Counted from the stretch's first letter, positions 15,538 to 23,638 are shown. The stretch is 64,000 bases of DNA from CAKSST01 sp045535505 (GCA_045535505.1 JAZSLU010000004.1:124001-188000), one strand, 5' to 3'. The notes: generated from the sequence alone by a model not told the origin. A program made the numbers and translations.

Positions 15538-16503
15538 TTAGTTGTGAAAATTGATTTTTTCTTCGCATATAAGCGAAAATTTTACAAGAGAACTGCCGTT
15601 AAGGTCAATATTATGCATGTTTATTGCATTAATTTGTCTGTTGCCATAGGTGGTGTAATAATATATACCCTTGCTTGCGTTACAACAAGAGGTGTAAATT
15701 GTTATTTCATATTCTTTCTCAGAAAGATTGCAACCCCGCACTTGAGAAACCGTGTCCATAATGTGAAAAAACTGTCCGACATCTTGTTCTTTTTGGCATA
15801 CCGAATTGGTTTTTGTGAAACAGGCGCGAATAAAGCGTGAGCGCGAAGACAAATCGCCCGGTAGGCCGATAGCACCCATACCTTTACTGTAACAGTCAAG
15901 TTCTAAATTGTCGCTAAAAAGATTTTGCGGTTGTTTTGCGCTAAGGTGCATATAATCGTTTAGCGAGAACAATTGCATTTCGAAAGGCGGATTGTTGGTA
16001 AGCACTCCGACAGGGTTGTTATATATTTTCAAACCATTCTTTACCGACTCTAAGGTTATGCACCTTTCTTTGTCGGCAATAAGCCAATGTAAACTTGCAG
16101 GGGGCAGTTTATCGCTAAAAGCGGTGTTTGTAAGATTGATTTTTTTGAGCAGATTTTCAACCTCATCTACATTGCAGCAAAGGGATAACAACCAAGGAAT
16201 AAGTTCAAATACGGCAAGATTATCTTTTATTGCGTTTTTTTGGTTGTAATGTGCGTTGCCTACAAAGTTAAGCCCTGCAATGCATAGGCCCTTTTCGTTT
16301 ACGGCATCGTAATACAAAGGATAATCGTTTGCACAGTAAGCCATACCTATGATAGCATAGTGTGTTTTTATGGGCTGAACGTGCCTAAAATTAAAAACAT
16401 AGTTACGAGGTGTTATGCAAACTTCCTCGCCATACGAAAATTCGTTATCAAGAGTTCTTCCAAAATATAAATCGTCTGGTTGGTAAGTTATTGCAGTACA
16501 CAT
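15538..16503 (-). CDS. Choloylglycine hydrolase family (bile salt hydrolase-like)
   Basis: A 321-residue Ntn-hydrolase that starts MCTAITY, so removal of Met exposes the nucleophile Cys2. The catalytic set expected for bile salt hydrolases is present at the expected places: Cys2, Arg16, Asp19, Asn79 (GLCIAGLNF), Asn170 (LTNNPPF) and Arg223 (SSRSRF). The family also contains penicillin V acylases, but the NEKGLCIAGLNF context and complete residue set favour amidated bile salts. No signal peptide, so it acts in the cytoplasm. Ribosome site CGGAGTTG. Bile salt hydrolysis would point to a gut habitat. Confidence 0.85.
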   Translation of the reverse strand: MCTAITYQPDDLYFGRTLDNEFSYGEEVCITPRNYVFNFRHVQPIKTHYAIIGMAYCANDYPLYYDAVNEKGLCIAGLNFVGNAHYNQKNAIKDNLAVFELIPWLLSLCCNVDEVENLLKKINLTNTAFSDKLPPASLHWLIADKERCITLESVKNGLKIYNNPVGVLTNNPPFEMQLFSLNDYMHLSAKQPQNLFSDNLELDCYSKGMGAIGLPGDLSSRSRFIRACFTKTNSVCQKEQDVGQFFHIMDTVSQVRGCNLSEKEYEITIYTSCCNASKGIYYYTTYGNRQINAINMHNIDLNGSSLVKFSLICEEKINFHN

Positions 16504-16570
16504 TTAAAATCAACTCCGTTTTTAACTATTTTATCAAAATGTTGATTTATTTATACCGTAAAAAACTAAA

Positions 16571-16611
16571 TTAAAACATAAAAGCCGTATATCATTGTGA
16601 TATACGGCTTT
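16571..16611 (-). terminator. Terminator of the Gfo/Idh/MocA gene
   Basis: A 14-bp perfect stem (AAAGCCGTATATCA and its complement) with a 3-base loop. The T-rich tail lies on the minus strand (TTTTATGTTTTAATTT). Confidence 0.85.
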
Positions 16612-16624
16612 GGGTTAGGAATTT

Positions 16625-17881
16625 TTACTTTTCGGGGAAGATGGGGGTGTCTTTATCCTCAACAACAACGTCGAGTGAATATTTTCCGGTGTTGTTTGGT
16701 GTTGAATCCATCCATTTGCCTCTTGTAAAATCGGGGAAGGCAACGGGTGCGCCGCCCTTTGCGATTGATTCTTCCGAAAGGGCTGCAATTGCTATCCATG
16801 TAACAGAATCATAAGCATCAATAGGAGTATTGGTTTTATTCTTTACGCTCTCGATAAATGCACGGCAAACAAGCCAGTCCATACCATCGTGACCGCCGCG
16901 CTCACCTAAAGCGTGGTATTCCTTATGTAAGGGGTGGTCATACTTTTCAAACATTTCTTCCTCGTTGTTTTTGGTGGGTTCAGGCATACCCTCAAAATAA
17001 ACCACATTGGTATCCTCGTATTGCATACCTTTTGTACCGCGTACGGTAAATTCACGGCTGTAATAGGGGCGGGGTGCGGTGGTATCTAAGGTCAAGCGTA
17101 CGGTTTCGCCGTTTGCACATGTGAGAATTGTGGTTACAATGTCGCCCTGCTTATATTCCATATTTGCATAAGGGCTGTCTTCGCCAAGAATTGTTTTTGC
17201 TGCCTGCTTTAAAGCGCCGCTTCTTGAAGAAACAGAGTTGAGTGATACAAAGCGGTTACCGCGGTTAATTTTAAGCACCTTTGAGATGGGACCAAGCTGA
17301 TGGGTGGGATACTGCTCACAATTTCGGTGAATGTAGTGGTTAATACGATAATGGGGATAAGCTCTGTCTTTAAAAAGTTCGCAATCGGGCAGGTAATGAG
17401 CGTAAGCACCTGCACAGTGAACAATATCACCGTAAAGACCTTCTTGGGTGAGCTTTATTGCCATCATTTCACGTCTGCCGTAGCAGCAGTTTTCAAGCAA
17501 CATTAAGGGAGTACCTGTCTGCTCGTAAACGTCGATAAGTTTGTAGCATTCGTTTAAATTGAAAGCGCAGCCAACCTCAAATGCGGTATATTTGCCTGCT
17601 TGCATTGATTTTATCGCGAGGTCAACGTGCTGATGCCAGCCGGTCATAATAAACACAGCATCAACGTCGGGATGGTTAATTGCTTCGTCGGCATCATGGG
17701 TGAGAATTGGCTTTGCAATGCCTTCCTCAGCAAGAATTTCGCAAGTGAGGTCAAGCGAGGGCTGATAGGGGTCGCATATAATGGTAAATTCAATGTCGGG
17801 CATATATCTTAAAACATCTCTTATAACGCCTCTGCCACGGCCGCCGCAACCTATGTACGCAATTTTAATCTTATCTTTCAT
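16625..17881 (-). CDS. Gfo/Idh/MocA-family oxidoreductase
   Basis: A 418-residue NAD(P)-dependent sugar-type dehydrogenase. The N-terminal Rossmann fold is IKIAYIGCGGRGRGVIRDVLR, followed by VFIMTGWHQHVDLAIKSMQAGKYTAFEVGCA, in which the usual EKP is replaced by EVG. The C-terminal half has the substrate domain with HYLPDCE, HRNCEQYPTHQLGPI and RGGHDGMDWLVCRAF. Such variants are common in gut bacteria acting on glycosides or cyclitols, and the glycosidase-like subset also uses NAD. The substrate is unknown. Monocistronic, with ribosome site AAGGAGTG and a weak TATAAT at 17918-17923. Confidence 0.82.
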   Translation of the reverse strand: MKDKIKIAYIGCGGRGRGVIRDVLRYMPDIEFTIICDPYQPSLDLTCEILAEEGIAKPILTHDADEAINHPDVDAVFIMTGWHQHVDLAIKSMQAGKYTAFEVGCAFNLNECYKLIDVYEQTGTPLMLLENCCYGRREMMAIKLTQEGLYGDIVHCAGAYAHYLPDCELFKDRAYPHYRINHYIHRNCEQYPTHQLGPISKVLKINRGNRFVSLNSVSSRSGALKQAAKTILGEDSPYANMEYKQGDIVTTILTCANGETVRLTLDTTAPRPYYSREFTVRGTKGMQYEDTNVVYFEGMPEPTKNNEEEMFEKYDHPLHKEYHALGERGGHDGMDWLVCRAFIESVKNKTNTPIDAYDSVTWIAIAALSEESIAKGGAPVAFPDFTRGKWMDSTPNNTGKYSLDVVVEDKDTPIFPEK

Positions 17882-18208
17882 TATTAAAACACTCCTTGAC
17901 GGATTAATCTATCAATTATTATAAGAGCAAATTTATAAAAGGTACATACAAATTTGTCCACAAAAAGTGTAAAAATGTGCACAAGCGAAAAAGAAGGATT
18001 TTACAAATTTGATGATATTTTATTTTTTTACTTATGTGTTTGAACCTCTACATATTTATAATTCGTACCGCAAGGCACACCGATACTTTTTTAACCATTC
18101 ACTATTACTTATTACCTGCCAAAATCGACTTTTAAGAGAATAGTGAAAAGTGAAGAGTGAAGAGGTAAAAAGTAAAATCGACAAACCTCTGTCGAGATTT
18201 GTCGATTT
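17882..18208. other. Non-coding stretch between Gfo/Idh/MocA and tRNA-Arg
   Basis: The left part holds the leader and promoter of the minus-strand oxidoreductase gene (TATAAT on the minus strand at 17918-17923). The middle, 17950-18090, is AT-rich with nothing recognisable. The right part, 18097-18212, holds inverted heptad arrays and a hairpin described separately. Confidence 0.5.
18097..18176. repeat. Two oppositely oriented heptad arrays
   Basis: Three 7-base units (ATTCACT, ATTACTT, ATTACCT) at 18097-18117 face five units of the complementary kind (AGTGAAA, AGTGAAG, AGTGAAG, AGGTAAA, AAGTAAA) at 18142-18176. Between and beyond them, GCCAAAATCGAC (18118-18129) and its complement GTCGATTTTGGC (18201-18212) form a 12-bp inverted repeat whose right copy enters the tRNA 3' end. 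Confidence 0.7.
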
Positions 18209-18209
18209 T
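18174..18209 (-). terminator. Terminator of tRNA-Arg
   Basis: AAAATCGACAAA / TTTGTCGATTTT, a 12-bp stem immediately 3' of the tRNA CCA end on the minus strand, followed there by a T-rich tail. Confidence 0.75.
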
Positions 18210-18285
18210 GGCCCGCCCGAAGGGATTCGAACCCCCGATCTTCAGAATCGGAATCTGCTGCGTTATCCAGCTGCGCCACGGGCGG
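18209..18285 (-). tRNA. tRNA-Arg, anticodon CCG
   Basis: On the minus strand the acceptor arms CCGCCCG/CGGGCGG pair over 7 bp, then a discriminator G and encoded CCA. The anticodon arm CAGA-TTCCGAT-TCTG gives a 7-base loop with U33 and anticodon CCG (reads CGG). The T arm has GGGGG-TTCGAAT-CCCTT. All expected invariant positions are present. Confidence 0.95.
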
Positions 18286-18287
18286 AA

Positions 18288-19034
18288 TTATTTAATTTTA
18301 GCCGATATGTTTGATAACAACTTATCGGCGTTTTTAGCGTTTTGCTCGACACCTTTATGGTTTTCAATAGTTGTGTTTGCAACTGCACGGCGTGAGATTT
18401 GCAAGGTAAGGCTATCGGGTAAGCCGATGTCGTCGGCACCCCATTGATAAAATTTGTCGTTAAGTATAATGGCTGTGCCGTCTTTTGCGGGCAAGTTTAG
18501 GTTAACAAAAAAATCTTCAAAAAGGGTGCCGGTATAATAATCAAAAGCGTGGTCGTCGGTTATATAAAGCAAAACCTCTTGGTTTGTAAGGTTGGCCTGT
18601 ATTTTGCTGGTTTTTGACGTTCTTGCGCTATAATCGGTATTTTTGTCATAAGAGCAGTTAATAACGTCAACAAGTACCTTGCCGTCACCGTTGACATCCT
18701 CGCCAAAACGTGCCAGGCTGTCGGCTATATCTTCGGTTTGAATGTCAGACAACTCATAGTCGCAAAACAGCATAGCAGTATAATCATATTTTGTACGGTT
18801 TGAGCATTGTGAAATGCACAGTGCCGTAAACAAAGCAAGAATTGCCGCAACAATAACATACCATTTGTTGTAATACCAAAAATGTTCCCATTTTTCTTTT
18901 TTGGTTTTAGGGGTAGCGTCAACCACTACACGCTCGGGCACATCTACCAAGCCTTGACGCATTTTATTAAGCTCTACAACTCGCCTTTGTTGTTCTTCTT
19001 TTTCTTTTAAAAAATCGCTCTTTTGTTCTGACAT
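18288..19034 (-). CDS. Single-pass membrane protein of unknown function
   Basis: A 248-residue protein. Residues 1-50 are highly charged and probably cytoplasmic (coiled-coil-like KEKEEQQRRVVELNKMRQG). One membrane segment lies at residues 58-76 (WYVIVAAILALFTALCIS). A soluble, presumably external, C-terminal domain follows, with aspartate-rich patches such as DVNGDGKVLVD, which resembles a calcium-binding loop. I recognise no named family. The gene lies 3 bases upstream of the tRNA on the same strand, with a promoter at 19071-19099. Confidence 0.65.
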   Translation of the reverse strand: MSEQKSDFLKEKEEQQRRVVELNKMRQGLVDVPERVVVDATPKTKKEKWEHFWYYNKWYVIVAAILALFTALCISQCSNRTKYDYTAMLFCDYELSDIQTEDIADSLARFGEDVNGDGKVLVDVINCSYDKNTDYSARTSKTSKIQANLTNQEVLLYITDDHAFDYYTGTLFEDFFVNLNLPAKDGTAIILNDKFYQWGADDIGLPDSLTLQISRRAVANTTIENHKGVEQNAKNADKLLSNISAKIK

Positions 19035-19070
19035 TGGCTAAACCACCCAACGTGTGTATTTTATAAAACT

Positions 19071-19099
19071 ATATTATCACATAATGCGGTGTTGTTCAA
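19071..19099 (-). promoter_or_regulatory. Promoter of the membrane protein gene
   Basis: On the minus strand TTGAAC, 17 bases, TAATAT, directly downstream of the greA terminator. Confidence 0.6.
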
Positions 19100-19112
19100 G
19101 TGAACGGATTGT

Positions 19113-19142
19113 AAAAAATAAGAACCTGAAAATTCAGGTTCT
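19113..19142 (-). terminator. greA terminator
   Basis: Minus-strand stem GAGAACCTGA / TCAGGTTCTT followed by ATTTTTTAC, starting a few bases after the greA stop. Confidence 0.8.
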
Positions 19143-19149
19143 CAATTTT

Positions 19150-19620
19150 TTATTTTTCGATTTTCAAGATTTTAAGTTTGGTTTCGCCTTGTGGGGTATT
19201 TGCAACAACGGTTTCGCCTACTTTGTGACCCATTAATGCTTTGCCAACAGGTGACTCGTCAGAAATTTTACCCTCTGAGGGAGAGGCTTGGTATGAGCCG
19301 ACAACTTTAAAAGTAAACTCTCGTTTTGCTTTAAGGTTTTGAATAACCACGGTTGAACCTAATGTTATAGTGTCATCATCTGCATCACTTTCGATAACCA
19401 CAACGTTTTTAAGCATAACCTCAAGGTCTGCAATACGGGCTTCAATTTTAGCCTGTTCGTTTTTTGCATCGTCATATTCGCTGTTTTCAGAAAGGTCGCC
19501 ATAACCTCTTGCAACTTTAATTTTTTCAGCAATGTCGCGGCGTCCTTCGGTTTTAAGGGTCATAAGCTCTTCTTCAAGCTTTTTTAAACCTTCCTGGGTA
19601 AGACGGTATATCTTAGCCAT
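19150..19620 (-). CDS. greA: Transcription elongation factor GreA
   Basis: A 156-residue protein, the normal GreA length. The N-terminal coiled-coil (residues 1-75: MAKIYRLTQEGLKKLEEEL, GYGDLSENSEYDDAKNEQA) carries the tip acidic residues (D and E) that enter the RNA polymerase secondary channel. The C-terminal FKBP-like domain follows (SDESPVGKALMGHKVGETV). It rescues backtracked polymerase by stimulating transcript cleavage. I chose the start at 19620 because AAGGAGATT lies upstream. A longer start would extend into the promoter hairpin. Confidence 0.97.
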   Translation of the reverse strand: MAKIYRLTQEGLKKLEEELMTLKTEGRRDIAEKIKVARGYGDLSENSEYDDAKNEQAKIEARIADLEVMLKNVVVIESDADDDTITLGSTVVIQNLKAKREFTFKVVGSYQASPSEGKISDESPVGKALMGHKVGETVVANTPQGETKLKILKIEK

Positions 19621-19654
19621 ATCAAAAAATCTCCTTATCAAGACATTAAATAAC

Positions 19655-19683
19655 ATTATATATAAAGTGCCTGTAATTGTCAA
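19655..19683 (-). promoter_or_regulatory. greA promoter, perfect consensus
   Basis: On the minus strand TTGACA (19678-19683) and TATAAT (19655-19660) are spaced by 17 bases. The -35 lies inside one arm of the inverted repeat at 19667-19714. Confidence 0.8.
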
Positions 19684-19714
19684 TCTTTATTTTTAAAGTG
19701 ACAATTACAGACAC
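19667..19714. repeat. 16-bp-arm inverted repeat overlapping the greA promoter
   Basis: GTGCCTGTAATTGTCA (19667-19682) and TGACAATTACAGACAC (19699-19714) pair at 15 of 16 positions around a 16-base loop. It may terminate the TPM-domain gene upstream, act as an operator for greA, or both. Confidence 0.75.
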
Positions 19715-19738
19715 TGTTTGCAAAGACAAACTGATTTT

Positions 19739-20476
19739 TTAAAACTTTCCGCTTGCGCCGCCACCGCCGAAGCCGCCGCCACCGCCACGGAAGCCGCCGC
19801 CTGAAAAGCCGCCGCCACGATAGTGTCCGCCAAATACGCCGGGTAAGAAAATAAAACGCGAACGACCGCGTCGGCCAAAAACCAAAGACACAACAATAAT
19901 TAAAAAGATGATGTAAAATATCAAACCGCTTTTATTTTCAAGTTGGCTTGCGGGGGTATAATCGCTGTCGGGTTCTATGCCATATTCAATATAGATTTCG
20001 TTGGTGATTGCATCATATAAATTTAAAACAGCAGTATCATAATCGTTTTGTTTAAGCGGACCGTAGGCATATTCCTCCATAAGCAAACCCACCTTGCCGT
20101 CGGGCAAAGCACCCTCAAGACCATAACCCACTTCTATGCGGATTTCACGTTCTTGTACAGCAATAAGCAATAAAATGCCGTTGTCAAGTTTTTCATCACC
20201 GAGTTCCCATTTGGTTGCAACGCCCATTGAGTAGCTTTCAATCGATTCGCCCTCAAGAGAGTTAACAATCAAAACCGCAGATTGAGCCTTCGTTTTTTCA
20301 AAAAGGGTTTTGCCCTGCTCAAAAACGGTTTGCTCGGTAGCACTTGATAAAACGCCTGCATAGTCGTTAACAAAAAACTTGTCGGTGGGGGAGGGATATG
20401 CGGCATTTGCCGTTAGGCTGAATAAAGCACATAAACAGCAAATGACAGTAAAAATTTTTAAAATTTTAGTTTTCAT
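19739..20476 (-). CDS. TPM-domain (YgcG-type) membrane protein
   Basis: A 245-residue protein with an N-terminal signal peptide (residues 1-25, cleavage near ANAA). A TPM domain follows (FFVNDYAGVLSS, GILLLIAVQEREIRIEVGYGLEG, KQNDYDTAVLNLYDAI), then a membrane helix (residues 184-202) and a glycine-rich tail (GGGFSGGGFRGGGGGFGGGG). Related proteins sit with LemA in many bacteria, and the TPM fold has been linked to photosystem repair or phosphatase activity in plants. It starts 3 bases after the lemA stop. Confidence 0.87.
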   Translation of the reverse strand: MKTKILKIFTVICCLCALFSLTANAAYPSPTDKFFVNDYAGVLSSATEQTVFEQGKTLFEKTKAQSAVLIVNSLEGESIESYSMGVATKWELGDEKLDNGILLLIAVQEREIRIEVGYGLEGALPDGKVGLLMEEYAYGPLKQNDYDTAVLNLYDAITNEIYIEYGIEPDSDYTPASQLENKSGLIFYIIFLIIVVSLVFGRRGRSRFIFLPGVFGGHYRGGGFSGGGFRGGGGGFGGGGASGKF

Positions 20477-20479
20477 AAA

Positions 20480-21049
20480 TTACTCATCAAATGAAACGAT
20501 AGGAGCGTTTTGTGCACTATCGGATGCGGCAAATGAAGTTGCTTTTTCGAAACCGAACAGGGAAGCAATAATGCTTTTTGGGAAGCGTTTTATTGATGTG
20601 TTGTATTTCTTAACACTTTCGTTGTAACGAGTGCGCTCGGTTGAAAGGCGGTTTTCGGTGCCCGAAAGCTCGTATTGTAAGGCTTTAAAGTTGTCACTTG
20701 CTTTGAGTTCGGGATAGTTTTCAACCACAACAAGTAAACGAGAAATGGCACTGTCAAGTGCGCTGTTTGCGTTGGCAGCCTCCTGAACGTTGCCGGCAGA
20801 AGCGAGTGCTGCACGTGCATCTGCAATAGCGGTATAAACCTCTTCTTCGTGTGCGGCATAGCCTTTGACGGTTGATACTAAATTGGGGATTAAATCGCTT
20901 CTTCTTTGAAGCTGTGTTTGTACGTTTGCATACGATTCTTCAACGTTGGCTTCTAATTTAACAAGGCTGTTATAAGAACCAATAAAGGCAATAACAACCA
21001 ATAAAATAACAGCAATAACGGATATAAGAACAATTTTCTTTGTTTTCAT
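20480..21049 (-). CDS. lemA: LemA family protein
   Basis: A 189-residue protein with an N-terminal membrane segment (residues 5-25) and a long helical domain typical of LemA (YNSLVKLEANVEESYANVQTQLQRR, DLIPNLVSTVKGYA, YPELKASDNFKALQYELSGTENRL, RYNESVKKYNTSIKRFP, read in parts). The start at 21049 follows TAAAGGAGGT. It forms an operon with the TPM-domain gene, which is a common pairing. The function is poorly defined, probably membrane-associated. Confidence 0.93.
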   Translation of the reverse strand: MKTKKIVLISVIAVILLVVIAFIGSYNSLVKLEANVEESYANVQTQLQRRSDLIPNLVSTVKGYAAHEEEVYTAIADARAALASAGNVQEAANANSALDSAISRLLVVVENYPELKASDNFKALQYELSGTENRLSTERTRYNESVKKYNTSIKRFPKSIIASLFGFEKATSFAASDSAQNAPIVSFDE

Positions 21050-21079
21050 AAAATAACCTCCTTTAAGGCTTATATTTAT

Positions 21080-21108
21080 ATTATACAACAAAGCAGATTT
21101 TATGTCTA
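21080..21108 (-). promoter_or_regulatory. lemA promoter
   Basis: On the minus strand TAGACA, 17 bases, TATAAT. Confidence 0.65.
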
Positions 21109-21131
21109 TAAATATATTGCAAAAAAATATG

Positions 21132-21160
21132 TTGTTAGTAATGGATTGTTGTGTTATACT
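21132..21160 (+). promoter_or_regulatory. Promoter of the DUF896-met operon
   Basis: TTGTTA, 17 bases, TATACT, about 33 bases before the DUF896 start. No SAM riboswitch or T-box fits in the short leader. Confidence 0.6.
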
Positions 21161-21192
21161 TAAAATGTATATGTTCAAAAGGTGATGAAAAA

Positions 21193-21414
21193 ATGGAACA
21201 AAGCAAAATTGACCGCATAAACGAACTTGCAAGAAAACAGCGTTCGGCGGGACTGAGCGAAGAAGAAAAAGCCGAACAGGCGGCGCTTAGGAAAGAATAT
21301 ATTCTGGCTTTCAGAGCAAATCTTGAGGGTCAGCTCGGAAATATGGTTATACAATATCCTGATGGTTCAAAAAAGAAGGTGAAACCCCGTGAAGATAGTT
21401 CTATTCGACAGTGA
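21193..21414 (+). CDS. DUF896 (YnzC-like) protein
   Basis: A 73-residue helical protein with the DUF896 pattern: IDRINELARKQRSAGLSEEE, QAALRKEYILAFRANLEGQL, and a basic tail. B. subtilis YnzC is a small two-helix bundle of unknown role. The start at 21193 follows AAAAGGTGATG. The end overlaps the GTG start of the hydroxyacid dehydrogenase by 26 bases, so the genes are co-transcribed. Confidence 0.9.
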   Translation: MEQSKIDRINELARKQRSAGLSEEEKAEQAALRKEYILAFRANLEGQLGNMVIQYPDGSKKKVKPREDSSIRQ

Positions 21415-22348
21415 TGCAGTAACCTATGAGGGTGATATTGACCTTGGCATTTACAACCGTTTAGGTGATGTTGAGGTTTATAAGGTGGGTGATACGCATC
21501 TTGTTAAAGAGCGTATTGAAAACGCTGATATAGTGCTTTGCAACAAAACACCCATGACTGCTGAAAATATGAAAGAAGCAAAGAACTTAAAATATATCGG
21601 TCTTTTTGCGACCGGTTATAACAATGTTGATATTGATTATTGCGATAAAGCGGGAATAACGGTATGCAATGCCGGCAGTTATTCTACCGATGCGGTAGCA
21701 CAGCACACATTTGCGTTAATTCTTAACCGATTTAGCCGCGTTGCTGAATATGATGCTTTTGTAAAAAATGATGGATGGATTAACAGCCCAACCTTTTCGC
21801 CTTTTGTTTTGCCAACCGAAGAAATTGCGGGTAAGACGATTGGAATCATCGGTTACGGTAGCATTGGTAAAGCGGTAGCAGAAATTGCACTTGCTTTTAA
21901 AATGAAGGTGTTGGTTTTTAACCGCAGCAAAAAGCAGGATAATAGGGTGGAGTTTGTATCGTTTGACCAACTTCTTGAGAAAAGTGATGTTGTAACGGCA
22001 CATTGTCCTTTAAACGAGCAATCAAAAGGAATGTTTAATAAAAAGGCGTTTGATAAAATGAAAAAGGGCGCATTTTTTGTTAACACCTCACGAGGACCTG
22101 TTGTTGATGAAAAGGCTTTGCGTGATGCGCTTGATTGCGGCAAAATTACCGCTGCGGTAGATGTGCTTGAATATGAGCCGATGAGAAGAGATTGTGTTCT
22201 TGCTAATGCCCACGGTCTTACCATCACACCGCACGTTGCTTGGGCGCCGCTCACAACAAGACAGCGTCTTGTTGACATTGTTTATGAAAATGTTGAGAGC
22301 TTTATAAACGGCAAACCTCAAAATGTTGTTAATAATCCTAAGGAGTAG
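21389..22348 (+). CDS. NAD-dependent D-2-hydroxyacid dehydrogenase
   Basis: A 319-residue enzyme of the D-isomer 2-hydroxyacid dehydrogenase family. It has NAD-binding GIIGYGSIGKAVAEIA near residue 150, the catalytic Arg in NTSRGPVVDEKAL, a Glu in VLEYEP and the His in ITPHVAWAP. GNVxxY-type residues in the N-terminal domain (GYNNVDIDYC) resemble glycerate or hydroxypyruvate reductases. It starts at GTG 21389 inside DUF896, with AAGGTG upstream. It is followed after 5 bases by metY. The substrate is undetermined. Confidence 0.88.
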   Translation: MKIVLFDSDAVTYEGDIDLGIYNRLGDVEVYKVGDTHLVKERIENADIVLCNKTPMTAENMKEAKNLKYIGLFATGYNNVDIDYCDKAGITVCNAGSYSTDAVAQHTFALILNRFSRVAEYDAFVKNDGWINSPTFSPFVLPTEEIAGKTIGIIGYGSIGKAVAEIALAFKMKVLVFNRSKKQDNRVEFVSFDQLLEKSDVVTAHCPLNEQSKGMFNKKAFDKMKKGAFFVNTSRGPVVDEKALRDALDCGKITAAVDVLEYEPMRRDCVLANAHGLTITPHVAWAPLTTRQRLVDIVYENVESFINGKPQNVVNNPKE

Positions 22349-22353
22349 ATGTT

Positions 22354-23622
22354 ATGAAAATTGATACTAAATGCATTCAGTCGGGTTATGAACCCGAAAA
22401 CGGACAGCCTCGTGTGCTGCCCATATATCAAAGCACAACTTATAAATATGATTCTTCGGAATTTTTAGGTCAGCTTTTTGATTTGAAAGCCGAGGGTCAT
22501 ATGTACTCACGCATTTCTAACCCCACAGTTGCCTGTGTTGAAGCTAAAATTGCTGATTTAGAGGGTGGTATTGGCGCAATGTGCACCACATCGGGTCAGG
22601 CGGCAAATATGATGGCTATCCTTAATATAAGCCAAGCGGGCGATAACTTTGTAAGCCTTTCAACCATCTATGGCGGTACGGTAAACCTTTTTGCCGTTAC
22701 TATGAAAAAGTTGGGCGTTGAAGTTCGCTTTGCTGATGCAACTATGACTGATGAGCAAATTGATGCTTTGTTTGACGACAAAACTCGTGCAGTTTTTGGC
22801 GAAACACTTGCTAATCCCGCAATGGATGTGCTTGATATTGAACGCTTTGCAAAGATTGCACATAATCACAATGTGCCTTTAGTTATTGATAACACGTTTG
22901 CAACACCCGTACTTTGCCGACCTTTTGAGTTTGGAGCAGACATTGTAACCCACTCAACCACCAAATATATGGACGGTCACGCAACGGTTGTTGGCGGTGT
23001 TATTGTTGACAGCGGTAAGTTTGATTGGGAAAAAGCGGGCAAATTTGATTGTCTTTGCACCCCTGACGAGTCTTATCACGGCGTTGTTTACACAAAAGAT
23101 TTTGGTAATACCGCATACATAACAAAAGCACGTGTTCAGCTAATGCGTGATATTGGTGCGGCGCCTACAGCAATGGCGGCATTCTTGCTTAATATGGGTC
23201 TTGAAACCTTGCATTTGCGAATGAGAAGACATTCTGATAACGCACTTGCAGTTGCAAAATTCCTTGAGAATAACGATAAAATTGAGTGGGTTAAATATCC
23301 CGGTCTTGACAGTGCAAAAGATAAAGCACTCGCCGATAAATATTTGCCCGATGGCTGTTGCGGCGTTGTTTCTTTCGGTGTTAAGGGCGGCAGAGAAAAA
23401 GCGGTAAAATTGATGGATTCGTTAAAACTTGCCAAAATCGTCGTTCATGTTGCGGATGCTCGTACCTGTGTTTTACATCCTGCAAGTACAACACATCGTC
23501 AGCTTACCGATGCACAGCTTAAAGCCTGTGGTATTGGACCTGAGCTTGTAAGAATGTCAATAGGCATTGAAGACGTAGAAGACATTATTGCCGACATTAA
23601 TCAAGCATTAGAAACATTGTAA
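22354..23622 (+). CDS. metY: O-acetylhomoserine sulfhydrylase
   Basis: A 422-residue PLP enzyme of the Cys/Met metabolism family. Visible are YSRISNPTVACVEAKIADLEGG, SGQAANM, SLSTIYGGT, IDNTFATPVLCRP, and the PLP lysine Lys204 in HSTTKYMDGHA. The extended length and CLHP-type C-terminal segment (TCVLHPASTTHRQL) fit O-acetylhomoserine (thiol)-lyases, not the shorter cystathionine enzymes. It makes homocysteine from O-acetylhomoserine and sulfide. metA lies 16 bases downstream and supplies that substrate, so the assignment is coherent. Confidence 0.93.
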   Translation: MKIDTKCIQSGYEPENGQPRVLPIYQSTTYKYDSSEFLGQLFDLKAEGHMYSRISNPTVACVEAKIADLEGGIGAMCTTSGQAANMMAILNISQAGDNFVSLSTIYGGTVNLFAVTMKKLGVEVRFADATMTDEQIDALFDDKTRAVFGETLANPAMDVLDIERFAKIAHNHNVPLVIDNTFATPVLCRPFEFGADIVTHSTTKYMDGHATVVGGVIVDSGKFDWEKAGKFDCLCTPDESYHGVVYTKDFGNTAYITKARVQLMRDIGAAPTAMAAFLLNMGLETLHLRMRRHSDNALAVAKFLENNDKIEWVKYPGLDSAKDKALADKYLPDGCCGVVSFGVKGGREKAVKLMDSLKLAKIVVHVADARTCVLHPASTTHRQLTDAQLKACGIGPELVRMSIGIEDVEDIIADINQALETL

Positions 23623-23638
23623 AAAAGGGTGATAAATT

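Noticed and set aside
21132..21193. SAM riboswitch or T-box before the methionine operon
   Set aside because: The leader is only about 30 bases, and no aptamer or T-box motif is present.
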